Position numbers and translations under genes: made by a program. Under the pieces are notes generated by a model that saw only the letters and a program-made list of their open reading frames with translations, searched no databases and was not told where the DNA came from. From Blastococcus sp. LR1 (lineage in GTDB: Bacteria; Actinomycetota; Actinomycetes; Mycobacteriales; Geodermatophilaceae), in NCBI RefSeq assembly GCF_020166105.1, contig NZ_JAIUJY010000003.1, positions 310,001 to 374,000 of the forward strand: a stretch of DNA of 64,000 bases, written 5' to 3'. This document shows positions 8,387-17,082 of the stretch, one piece after another (the first letter of the stretch is position 1; every line of letters begins with the position of its first letter).

Positions 8387-8412
8387 AGGACGCACCTTTC
8401 GTCGGACGGAGC

Positions 8413-9624
8413 TCAGTCGAGGGTGACCCGCACCGGAACGCTCTCCAGCGCCCGCAGGGTGTTGTTGTGGTGCCGGACGGTCGGGCCGTCGAGTTCGATC
8501 GAGCGGACCCGCCGGGCCAGCGCCGTCACGATGGACACCGCCTCCAGGCGGGCGACGTGCTGGCCGACGCACTGGTGGATGCCCATGCCGAAGCCGACGT
8601 GCCCCGACGGATCGCGCGCGAGGTCGAAGCGGTCGGGGTCGGCCCAGCGCCGCGGATCCCGGTTGGCCGCGGCCAGGAACATCAGCACCTTGCGCCCTTC
8701 GGGGACGACGACGTCGCCGATCCGGACGTCGGTGGTCGCGGTCCGGAAGAAGGTCTGCACCGGCGACTCCCAGCGCACCGCCTCGTCGAAGGCGACGCGG
8801 GCCAGCGCCGGCTCGGCGCGCAGCCGCTGCCACTGGTCGGGGTGGGTGGCGAAGGCGTAGAGGATCGCGGAGATGCCGTGCACGGTGGTGTCGACGCCGG
8901 CGGTCAGCAGCGAGCGGACGGCGAGCGGCGCCTGCTCGGGGGTGATCTCGCCCCGGTCGCTGGCGGCCCAGATGTCGGCGCCGAAGCCGGTCGGGGCCAG
9001 CACCTCCCGCCGGCACTGCTCGTTCACCCAGCCGGAGAGCTCGGCCACCCGGGGCGCACCCTTGGCGACCAGGTCGTTGGCCGGGCCGAACGCGTTGAAC
9101 GCGTGGTCGCCGTAGGGCAGCAGCTTCTCCCGCCCGGGCTGTGGAATGCCGACGGCGTCGGGGAACACCCGCAGGGGGAACACCGCCCCGAGGTCCTTCG
9201 CGGCGTCGAAGGTGGTGCCGCGCGCCAGCACCTCGTCGACCAGGGCGTCGGCGTCGGCGGCCCAGTCCTCCCGCAGCCGGCGCAGCGCCCGGGGGTCGAG
9301 CACCTTCTGCAGCACCCGGCGCGGGGCGTCGTGCCGGGGCGGGTCGGCCTCGAGCAGGATGCTGGGCGGGCGCCACGGCTCCTCGTACCGGAAGTTCGAC
9401 AGGCCGACCCCGGCCGAGGACTCGAACTCCTGCCAGTTGACCAGCGCCGCGTGCACGTCGTCGTAGCGGGCCAGCGCGAAGGTGTCGTACCGCTCGAGGA
9501 GCACGACCGGCCCGGCCTCGCGCAACGCCTCGTGCATCGGGAGCGGGTCCTCGAGCACCTCGGAGCCGAAAGGGTCCGCATCGCTGGTCGGAACGGTGCT
9601 GCTGGGGCGCGCGGGAGCGGTCAC
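8413..9624 (-). CDS. CYP199-like cytochrome P450, aromatic acid O-demethylase/hydroxylase
   Basis: This 403-residue soluble P450 has the heme motif GFGMGIHQCVGQ (Cys352), the I-helix AGVDTT (242-247) and the K-helix EAVR (281-284). It resembles CYP199A4 of Rhodopseudomonas palustris (4-methoxybenzoate demethylase) over most of its length. The residues that hold the benzoate carboxylate in CYP199A4 are matched: R85 and S88 in WRPPS, and R237-S238 in VRSLL. A para-substituted benzoate such as anisate, veratrate or 4-hydroxybenzoate is thus the likely substrate. GTG start with a GGAAGG site; it lies 32 bases after a matching reductase gene. Demethylation by P450 would give formaldehyde, unlike the THF route of the next gene. 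Confidence 0.93.
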   Translation of the reverse strand: MTAPARPSSTVPTSDADPFGSEVLEDPLPMHEALREAGPVVLLERYDTFALARYDDVHAALVNWQEFESSAGVGLSNFRYEEPWRPPSILLEADPPRHDAPRRVLQKVLDPRALRRLREDWAADADALVDEVLARGTTFDAAKDLGAVFPLRVFPDAVGIPQPGREKLLPYGDHAFNAFGPANDLVAKGAPRVAELSGWVNEQCRREVLAPTGFGADIWAASDRGEITPEQAPLAVRSLLTAGVDTTVHGISAILYAFATHPDQWQRLRAEPALARVAFDEAVRWESPVQTFFRTATTDVRIGDVVVPEGRKVLMFLAAANRDPRRWADPDRFDLARDPSGHVGFGMGIHQCVGQHVARLEAVSIVTALARRVRSIELDGPTVRHHNNTLRALESVPVRVTLD

Positions 9625-9656
9625 GGGGAGCCTTCCGGAGTTCAGAGGTCGAGGAC

Positions 9657-10634
9657 TCAGAGGTCGAGGACGAGGCGCTCGTCGCGCGAGCGGGAGACGC
9701 AGACGTACATGCAGTCGCCGACCTGCCGTTCGTCGTCGTCGAGCAGGGCGTCGCGGTGGTCGGGCCGCCCGGCCAGCACGGTGGTCTCGCAGGTGCCGCA
9801 GACGCCGCTGCGGCAGGAGGAGAGCACCTCCACCCCGACGCGGTTGAGCGCCTCCAGCACCGTGACGTCCGGCGTCACGGTGACCGTGGTGCCGGTGCGG
9901 GCGAGCTCCACCTCGAACGGCGCGGTCCGCGCCGGCGCCCCGGCGTCGTCGGCGACGAACCGCTCGACGCGCAGGCTGTACGGCGGCCAGTAGGCGCACG
10001 TCCGCTCCATCGCGGCGAGCAGCGGAGCGGGCCCACAGGAGTAGATGCGGACGCCCGCGCGCGGCTCGCCCACGAAGCCGGGCAGGTCGAGCAGGCCGAA
10101 CTCGTCCTCCGGCCGCACCAGCACCCGGTCGCCGTAGCCGGCCAGCTCGTCGAGGAAGGCCATCGAGTCGCGCCGGCGCCCGCCGTAGAGGAGCCGCCAG
10201 TCGGCGCCGAGCTGCTCGGCCTGCGCCACCATCGGCAGGATCGGGGTGATCCCGATGCCGCCGGCCACGAAGAGGTACCGCGCCGAGGGCACCAGCGGGA
10301 AGTTGTTGCGCGGGCCGCCCACGCCCACCAGGTCGCCCACCCGCAGCTGCTCGTGCACGTAGGCCGAGCCGCCGCGGCTCTCCGGTTCGTGCAGCACGCC
10401 GACCCGGTAGGTGCCGGGGTTCCGGCGGTCGCCGCAGAGCGAGTACTGCCGGGTCAGCCCGTTCGGGAGCACCAGGTCGATGTGCGCGCCGGGCGTCCAG
10501 TCGCGGAGCCGGCCGCCGGAGGGTGACGAGAGCTCCAGGGTCAGCACGCCGTCGGCCTGCGGCTGCTTGCCGGTGACCCGCAGGGTGGCGACGTCGGCGG
10601 CCCCTGCCGCTGGTGCCGGGGAGATCGCGGTCAT
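9657..10634 (-). CDS. Phthalate-dioxygenase-reductase-type flavin/2Fe-2S reductase
   Basis: The 325-residue protein feeds electrons from NAD(P)H to an oxygenase. Seen: flavin-binding RQYSLCGD near residue 66, the NAD domain starting FVAGGIGITPILPM near 125-138 with YSCGP later, and a C-terminal plant-type [2Fe-2S] domain with CRSGVCGTC and a final YVCVSRS cysteine, ending in LVLDL. This order (flavin, nucleotide, FeS) is that of VanB and phthalate dioxygenase reductase. The P450 starts 32 bases downstream, and PDR-type reductases are known partners of CYP199-type P450s in actinobacteria (PbdA/PbdB), so it is its probable partner. No Rieske oxygenase is present. The ATG at 10634 was chosen; the frame continues upstream through the operator region. 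Confidence 0.93.
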   Translation of the reverse strand: MTAISPAPAAGAADVATLRVTGKQPQADGVLTLELSSPSGGRLRDWTPGAHIDLVLPNGLTRQYSLCGDRRNPGTYRVGVLHEPESRGGSAYVHEQLRVGDLVGVGGPRNNFPLVPSARYLFVAGGIGITPILPMVAQAEQLGADWRLLYGGRRRDSMAFLDELAGYGDRVLVRPEDEFGLLDLPGFVGEPRAGVRIYSCGPAPLLAAMERTCAYWPPYSLRVERFVADDAGAPARTAPFEVELARTGTTVTVTPDVTVLEALNRVGVEVLSSCRSGVCGTCETTVLAGRPDHRDALLDDDERQVGDCMYVCVSRSRDERLVLDL

Positions 10635-10709
10635 GCGCTGACCGTGGAGCACGCGGCTGTGACCTGGGAAACACCTTCTCAATGGACGAGACGGCCTGCT
10701 GGCCGGACG

Positions 10710-10760
10710 GTGTGCGCGGATGCGCCGTTCTGGCCCCCGAAACGGCGCATCCGCGCACAC
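10710..10760. promoter_or_regulatory. Perfect 20-base inverted repeat between the reductase and iclR genes
   Basis: Bases 10710-10729 (beginning GTGTGCGCGGATGCG) are exactly mirrored by 10741-10760, with an 11-base centre. It sits in the gap between the divergent reductase (start 10634) and iclR (start 10796), 36 bases from the latter. A palindrome of this size here is the best candidate operator for the IclR protein, controlling both directions. It could also form a cruciform or RNA hairpin in the 5' leader of either gene. Confidence 0.7.
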
Positions 10761-10795
10761 TGTTCGCGGTTCGACGGTCGGGCACACTTCCCGTC

Positions 10796-11545
10796 ATGCC
10801 ACGCACCGCGACGGGGGAGTCGTCACTCGCCCGGGCGGTGCGGGTGCTGGACGCCTTCACCGCCGAGGACCCGGAGCTCCGGATCTCCGAGATCGCCCGG
10901 CGGTCCGGGCTGCACGTCGCCACCGCCTCCCGCCTGGTGGGGCAGCTCGCCGACGAGGGGCTCCTGACCCGGGGCGCCGACGGGAGCGTGCGCGTGGGCA
11001 TGCGGCTGTGGGAGCTGGCCTCCCGGGCCGCGCCGACCCGGACGCTGCGCGACGCGGCGCTGCCCTTCCTCGAGGACCTGCACGCCGTCGTGGGCCACCA
11101 CGCCCAGCTCGCGGTCCGGGACGGCGACGAGGTGATCTTCCTGGAGCGGCTGTCGGCGCGGGACGCCGTCATCAACTTCTCGCGGATCGCCGGCCGGCTG
11201 CCGCTGCACATCTCCTCGTCCGGTGTGGTGCTGCTGGCCTACGGCCCACCGGAGCTGCAGGAACGGGTGCTCGCCCGGCCGCTGGAGGGCCGCACGGCGG
11301 CCACCGTCACCTCGCCGGCCCGGCTCCGGAGCCTGCTGGTCCAGGTGCGCCAGCAGGGCTACGCACTCCTGCCCGGGCACGTGCACGAGGACGCGGCGGG
11401 CATCGCGGTTCCCGTGCGGAACGGCCTGGGCGAGGTCGTCGCCTCCCTGTCGGTGATCGTGCCGAACGACGACCGGGCCGCCTCGGCCGTGCCGGTGCTG
11501 CTGGCCGCAGCCCGGGGCATCGGACGGGCCCTGCGGGATCCCTGA
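10796..11545 (+). CDS. IclR-family transcriptional regulator
   Basis: The 249-residue protein has an N-terminal winged helix (about 8-70; LRISEIARRSGLHVATASRLVGQL) and a C-terminal IclR effector domain (about 80-245; HHAQLAVRDGDEVIFLERLS, PLHISSSGVVLLAY, GIAVPVRNGLGEVVASLSVI). IclR proteins PcaR, PobR and PcaU control protocatechuate and hydroxybenzoate genes, binding an aromatic acid. It is divergent from the reductase-P450-ligM operon, with a large inverted repeat between them, so it probably controls that operon in response to an aromatic substrate or intermediate. The frame is open upstream, but the ATG at 10796 is the first that clears the inverted repeat. It ends convergently 16 bases from a hydrolase gene. 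Confidence 0.93.
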   Translation: MPRTATGESSLARAVRVLDAFTAEDPELRISEIARRSGLHVATASRLVGQLADEGLLTRGADGSVRVGMRLWELASRAAPTRTLRDAALPFLEDLHAVVGHHAQLAVRDGDEVIFLERLSARDAVINFSRIAGRLPLHISSSGVVLLAYGPPELQERVLARPLEGRTAATVTSPARLRSLLVQVRQQGYALLPGHVHEDAAGIAVPVRNGLGEVVASLSVIVPNDDRAASAVPVLLAAARGIGRALRDP

Positions 11546-11561
11546 CCCGGCCCGGCCCGGC

Positions 11562-12437
11562 TCAGTCGAGCGCTGCGCGGATGGCCGCGGCGAACGCCTC
11601 CGGCGCCTCGAGCGGGAGGAAGTGCCCCGCGCCCGGCACCGGGGTGACCGTGACGTCGGCGAAGAACTCGTCCAGCCGGTCGGCCCACGCCGAAGGGAAC
11701 AGCGGGTCGTGCTCGGGCCAGAGCACGCGCGTCGGGATGGCGAGCCGGTCCTCCGGAGCGGGTGGCTGCTCGGCCAGCCCCCGGACCAGGATGCCTGGCC
11801 CGACCCGGTACCAGCCGATCGAGGAGGTGAAGGCACCCGGCCGGGCGTAGCCGTCGGCGAGCCGGTCCAGGTCGGCGGCGGCCGGGGTGAACGACGGCCC
11901 GGACCAGTGCGTCCAGAAGTGCTCCAGATAGCCGCGGACGGCGTTCCGGTCGCCGTCCAGCAGCTTCTCGGGCAGGCCGCTCCGGTGCAGGTTCTGGTAC
12001 CAGAACTCGGTCACGACGGCCGGGTCGAGCAGCCGCGCCCCGGCTCCCGGCAGTGGCGGCGCGACCACGAGGGCGCGTACCCGCTCCGGAGCCAGCCGGG
12101 CCACGGTCTGGGCGATCCGGCTGCCGATGTCGTACCCGGCCAGCACGACCGGCCCGAGCTCCAGCTCGTGGAGGAGCCCGACGACGCTGCGCGCCTGCGC
12201 GTCGGCGGAGTAGCCCTCCTCCGGCTCGACCGCGTGCCGGTCGGAGTTCCCGAAGCCGCGCAGATCGGGGACGACGACGTCGGCGACGTCGGTCAGCAGC
12301 GGCGCCAGCAGCCGGTAGTCGGTGCGGTCGCCCGGCCAGCCGTGCAGCAGCACGACCGGCGGGCCGCCGCCGGTGCGGTCGTAGGCCAGCCGGAAACCGT
12401 CCACCGGCCGGCTGTACGTCGTACCGGCTCCGCTCAT
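11562..12437 (-). CDS. Alpha/beta hydrolase, epoxide hydrolase/dehalogenase-like
   Basis: This 291-residue protein has the HGWPGDR oxyanion motif near residue 33 and the elbow GYDIGS near 100, with aspartate rather than serine as nucleophile. That is typical of epoxide hydrolases, haloalkane and fluoroacetate dehalogenases. Further blocks are DLRGFGNSDRH, FWYQNLHRSGLPEKLL in the cap region and GAGHFLPLEAPE with the catalytic histidine. It lies 25 bases downstream of a stand-alone ferredoxin gene. Its substrate is unknown; an epoxide made by the local oxygenase, or an aryl ether side chain, is possible. Confidence 0.85.
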   Translation of the reverse strand: MSGAGTTYSRPVDGFRLAYDRTGGGPPVVLLHGWPGDRTDYRLLAPLLTDVADVVVPDLRGFGNSDRHAVEPEEGYSADAQARSVVGLLHELELGPVVLAGYDIGSRIAQTVARLAPERVRALVVAPPLPGAGARLLDPAVVTEFWYQNLHRSGLPEKLLDGDRNAVRGYLEHFWTHWSGPSFTPAAADLDRLADGYARPGAFTSSIGWYRVGPGILVRGLAEQPPAPEDRLAIPTRVLWPEHDPLFPSAWADRLDEFFADVTVTPVPGAGHFLPLEAPEAFAAAIRAALD

Positions 12438-12462
12438 GTCCAGCCCCTCCTCGTCCGCCCGC

Positions 12463-12756
12463 TCACAGGTCGAGCACCAGCGGTGTCGTGGCCCGCGAGA
12501 CGCAGATGAGCATGGTCTCGCCCCAGGTCCGTTCCTCGTCGCTGAGCAGCCCGTCGCGGTGGTCGGGCCGGCCCTCGAGCACCCAGGTCTCGCAGGCTCC
12601 GCAGAGCCCGTCGGCGCACGGGGCGGGAACGTCCAGGCCGGCCTCCCGCGCCGCGTCGAGGATCGAGGTGTCGGGCGGCACGACCAGGAGCGTCCCGGCC
12701 GTCTCGCAGACCACCTGCAGGTCCGACGGGTCCTCGACCGGATCCGGTGCGGTCAC
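12463..12756 (-). CDS. Stand-alone plant-type [2Fe-2S] ferredoxin
   Basis: The 97-residue protein has cysteines at 47, 52, 55 and 85 in CxxxxCxxC...C spacing, binding one [2Fe-2S] cluster. Its sequence APCADGLCGACETWVLEGRPDHRDGLL and its end PLVLDL closely parallel the C-terminal domain of the reductase at 9.7 kb, with no flavin or nucleotide domain left. It looks like a duplicated and freed FeS domain of a PDR-type reductase. It starts with GTG, and the site resembling one arm of the iclR-side inverted repeat lies 78 bases upstream. It may carry electrons to the P450 or to an oxygenase elsewhere. Confidence 0.85.
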   Translation of the reverse strand: MTAPDPVEDPSDLQVVCETAGTLLVVPPDTSILDAAREAGLDVPAPCADGLCGACETWVLEGRPDHRDGLLSDEERTWGETMLICVSRATTPLVLDL

Positions 12757-12833
12757 GTCGTCCTCCCTCGGCGGGAGGCGCGGCCCAGGGGAGTGGCGCG
12801 GCCTCCGGGTCGGACGCTACGAGGCCCCCGGCC

Positions 12834-12851
12834 TGCGCGGATCGCGCGGTT
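12834..12851. promoter_or_regulatory. Possible IclR half-site upstream of the ferredoxin gene
   Basis: The stretch TGCGCGGATCGCGCGGTT resembles the arm of the inverted repeat at 10710-10729 (TGCGCGGATGCGCCGTT), and lies 78 bases upstream of the ferredoxin start, about the same distance at which the inverted repeat lies from the reductase start (76). It is a single arm in GC-rich DNA, so chance similarity is possible. Confidence 0.3.
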
Positions 12852-12908
12852 GACCGGCCCCGCGGACGCCGGGTGTCCCGTCCGGGCCGCGACATCCGAC
12901 GCGGGGAG

Positions 12909-13571
12909 TCACTGCGGCTGGACGAGCCCCTCCTTGACGGCGAGCAGCGCCGCCTGCGTGCGGGAGGTGAGCCCCATCTTGGTGAGCAGGTGGCTCACGT
13001 GGGTGCGCGCGGTCCGCTCGCTGATCACCAGGTGCCGGGCGATGTCCTTGTTGGAGCGCCCCTCGGCGATCAGCACCAGCACCTCCTTCTCGCGGGCGGT
13101 GAGCACGCCGAGGCCGGTCCGGGGAGCGCGGATCTCCTGGGTGAGCCGGCGGGTCACCGCGGCGTCGAGGAAGACCTCGTCGCGCACCGCGGCGCGCAGG
13201 GCGGCGTGCACCTCGGCCGGGCCGGCGTCCTTGAGCAGGTAGCCCGACGCGCCCCGCTCGAGTGCGGCGTGCACCCGCTCCACCTCGCCGAAGCTGGTCA
13301 GGATCACGACCTTGACGTCGGGGAACCGCCGCACGATCTCCTGGGTGGCGGTGACGCCGTCCATGCCGGGCATCTGCAGGTCCATCAGGGCGACGGCGGG
13401 CAGCCCGTCCAGCGACGCGGCCCGGGCGAGGAAGTCCAGCGCCTCCTGGCCGTTGCCCGCCTCGCCGGCGACCTCGACGTCCTCCAGCGCCTCGAGGTAG
13501 GCGACCACGCCGCGGCGGACGACGGCGTGGTCGTCGACCACCAGGACCCGGATCGGGTGCGGACCGGTCAC
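12909..13571 (-). CDS. NarL/FixJ-family response regulator
   Basis: This 220-residue regulator has a receiver domain (about 5-125: LVVDDHAVVRRG, phosphoacceptor aspartate in ALMDLQMPGMDG, lysine in GYLLKDAGP) and a C-terminal LuxR-type helix-turn-helix (TAREKEVLVLIAEGRSNKDIARHLVISERTARTHVSHLL region, about 155-200). It starts with a GTG that overlaps the histidine kinase stop (GTGA), so kinase and regulator form a coupled pair. The pair lies between the ferredoxin genes and the second LigM-type gene, which hints at control of the aromatic island, but no target site was identified. Confidence 0.95.
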   Translation of the reverse strand: MTGPHPIRVLVVDDHAVVRRGVVAYLEALEDVEVAGEAGNGQEALDFLARAASLDGLPAVALMDLQMPGMDGVTATQEIVRRFPDVKVVILTSFGEVERVHAALERGASGYLLKDAGPAEVHAALRAAVRDEVFLDAAVTRRLTQEIRAPRTGLGVLTAREKEVLVLIAEGRSNKDIARHLVISERTARTHVSHLLTKMGLTSRTQAALLAVKEGLVQPQ

Positions 13572-15256
13572 GGGCTGAACTCCTCGTCGTCGGTGTGCGG
13601 GGTCGGTGTCGGGGTGGTGGGCACGGGGGCGGTGGGAAGGCTGGCGAGCAACGGCAGCGTCAGCTGCACGCGCGTTCCGCCGGAGGGGAGGTCGCGCACC
13701 CGCACGACGCCGCCCCACCGCGACGCGCGCTCCTGCATGGCGGTCATGCCGAAGCCGCCGGAGGGCGGGCCCTCCTCGTGCGGGCGGGGCTCGTCGCCGA
13801 GCCCGCAGCCGTCGTCGATGACCTCGGCGACGAGCCGCCGGCGGCTGCCGTGCGGAGTCACCGCCACCCGGACGCGCATGGTGGCCGCGGACGCGTGCTT
13901 CACGCTGTTGTGCACCGCCTCGGCGATGATCCGGTAGACGTCCTCGACGAGGTCGGGATCGAGCCCCGCCAGCTCGTCGGCGGGGTCGTCCACCTCCAGC
14001 GAGGCGTCCAGGCCGGTCCGCGCCCCGGTGGTGTCGACCAGGCTGCGCAGCGCCGAACCGAGCCCGCGGGCGGTGCCGGTCGCCGGGCGCAGCTCCACGA
14101 CCATGCCGCGCAGGTCGGCGAGCACGTCCTCGGCGCTGGTGCTCAGGTCGTCGGCCACCTGGGCGACCTTCTCCGGCGCCGGTGGGAGGCCGCGCTCCAC
14201 CAGCACCCCGAGCGAGCGCGCCTGCATCATCATCGAGAAGACCTGCTGGACGACGGAGTCGTGCAGGTCGCGGGCCAGGCGCTGGCGCTCCTCGCGGCTG
14301 GCGACGTCCCGCTCGCGTTCGAGGAGCGCGGCGTGGTCGACGGCCATCGCCGCCTGCTCGGCCATCGCGAGCAGGAACTCCAGCTCGGCGTCGCCCACGA
14401 TCTGCCCGGGGGCGAAGTAGGCGTTCAGGATGCCGACCGGTTCCCGGCGGGCCAGGAGGGGGACGCTGGCGAACCAGCCCCAGCGCGGGCTGCCCATCAG
14501 CTCGTGCAGCGGAGCCCAGGCCGGGTCCTGCATCACGGCGTCGTACCGGTCGCCCACGACGACAGGGGTCCGGCTCTCGAGCGCCTCCAGCATCACCAGC
14601 CGGGCGCCCCGCGCACGGCACTCCATGAGCTTGTCGAAGAAGTCCGGCGTACGGACGAATCCTGCCGCGCCCATGACGTGCAGCCGGTCGCCGGTCGAGT
14701 TGACGGTCATGACCTGGACGCCGGCGAGCGAGTCGGCCCGCGCCACCTCGCGGGCCAGGGCCTCGAGGGTGCCGACCAGGGAACGCTTGGTCGCCACGCT
14801 GGACGCCGCCTTGGCGATGGCGGCCAGTCGTCGTTGCTGCTGCCGGCTGACCGTCACGTCGCGGAAGGACACGACCCACTCGTCCCGGTCCGGAACGCGG
14901 TCGACGAGGTAGGCGAACTCGCGCCGGCCGGGCCCGGTCCGCCACTCCACGGTGGTCTCCGTCGCGCCGCCGGCGGCCGGCGTGGAGCCGGGTACGGGGA
15001 AGGGTGAAGGGATGCCCGCGACGTCGCCGGGCGGGAGGCCGCAGAGGGCGCGGGCAGCGGGGTTCGCGGCCACGAAGCGGGCGTCGGCGTCGATGACCGC
15101 CAGCCCCTCGGGCGCGTGCTGGAAGACCTCGCGGGGGGTTCCGTCCGCGGAGGACGGCTGCTGCGCCGGCGGGACGTCGAGCTGCACCGGGGCCACCTCC
15201 CGTCCATGCCGGCCGAATCGGTCGCCGGAATCGATCACCGTGATCGACTCGGCCAT
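13568..15256 (-). CDS. PAS-GAF histidine kinase of the NarL/DegS type
   Basis: This 562-residue kinase has a PAS domain (about 42-155: VFQHAPEGLAVIDADARFVAANPAAR), a GAF domain (about 165-330: VQVMTVNSTGDRLHVMGAAGF, GWFASVPLL), a HisKA_3 dimerisation block with the phosphorylated histidine in LARDLHDSVVQQVF, and a HATPase domain (NSVKHASA, VIDDGCGLG, GGFGMTAMQERA). No membrane segment is seen, so it senses inside the cell, perhaps an aromatic ligand through GAF. I chose the ATG at 15256 (MAESITVID); the open frame continues upstream through a terminator-like repeat. A later start is possible because a palindrome covers the first codons. Confidence 0.93.
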   Translation of the reverse strand: MAESITVIDSGDRFGRHGREVAPVQLDVPPAQQPSSADGTPREVFQHAPEGLAVIDADARFVAANPAARALCGLPPGDVAGIPSPFPVPGSTPAAGGATETTVEWRTGPGRREFAYLVDRVPDRDEWVVSFRDVTVSRQQQRRLAAIAKAASSVATKRSLVGTLEALAREVARADSLAGVQVMTVNSTGDRLHVMGAAGFVRTPDFFDKLMECRARGARLVMLEALESRTPVVVGDRYDAVMQDPAWAPLHELMGSPRWGWFASVPLLARREPVGILNAYFAPGQIVGDAELEFLLAMAEQAAMAVDHAALLERERDVASREERQRLARDLHDSVVQQVFSMMMQARSLGVLVERGLPPAPEKVAQVADDLSTSAEDVLADLRGMVVELRPATGTARGLGSALRSLVDTTGARTGLDASLEVDDPADELAGLDPDLVEDVYRIIAEAVHNSVKHASAATMRVRVAVTPHGSRRRLVAEVIDDGCGLGDEPRPHEEGPPSGGFGMTAMQERASRWGGVVRVRDLPSGGTRVQLTLPLLASLPTAPVPTTPTPTPHTDDEEFSP

Positions 15257-15327
15257 TGTGACCCACGACCCATGGCCGCCGGCCCGGTCATGGGGCGGCG
15301 TCACCCTGTGGGCGGGCGGACACGGAA

Positions 15328-15374
15328 CGGGCCGGGTCGCCACCGCGGAACTGCTGCGGTCGCGACCCGGCCCG
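15328..15374 (-). terminator. Hairpin after the LigM/DesA copy 1 gene
   Basis: CGGGCCGGGTCGC at 15328-15340 pairs perfectly with GCGACCCGGCCCG at 15362-15374, and the 21-base loop contains a further ACCGC/GCGGT pairing. It lies 13 bases past the stop of the upstream minus-strand gene and 70 bases before the kinase. No T-run follows, as is usual in actinomycete terminators. It separates ligM copy 1 from the kinase operon. Confidence 0.7.
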
Positions 15375-15387
15375 GTGCCGGGAGAGG

Positions 15388-16905
<1,518 letters not shown>

Positions 16906-17082
16906 TCATCCGGTCCTCGTCAGCCTAGGCCGGTCGGTGTGTCCCGGCACACAGCCATCCGTCACCTCGCGGCGACCGATGCGGCCGCCCGGACTGCGTC
17001 GGATGACCGGGCCGATGGGTCATTTGACGTATTACCCGGGCGGTCGCGCGACGACGGTCCCGGAATCGGCGACAGTGGCCGC

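Noticed and set aside
10710-10760. The perfect inverted repeat as a transposon end or CRISPR-like unit
   Set aside because: No second copy of the full repeat, no target duplication and no transposase nearby; a divergent regulatory gap explains it better.
16937-16952. GTGTG-N6-CACAC short inverted repeat between ligM copy 1 and the MFS gene
   Set aside because: Only five paired bases, not repeated elsewhere; too weak to call an operator.
17024-17029. TTGACG as the -35 box of the MFS promoter
   Set aside because: No acceptable -10 lies 16-19 bases downstream, so it was not listed as a promoter.
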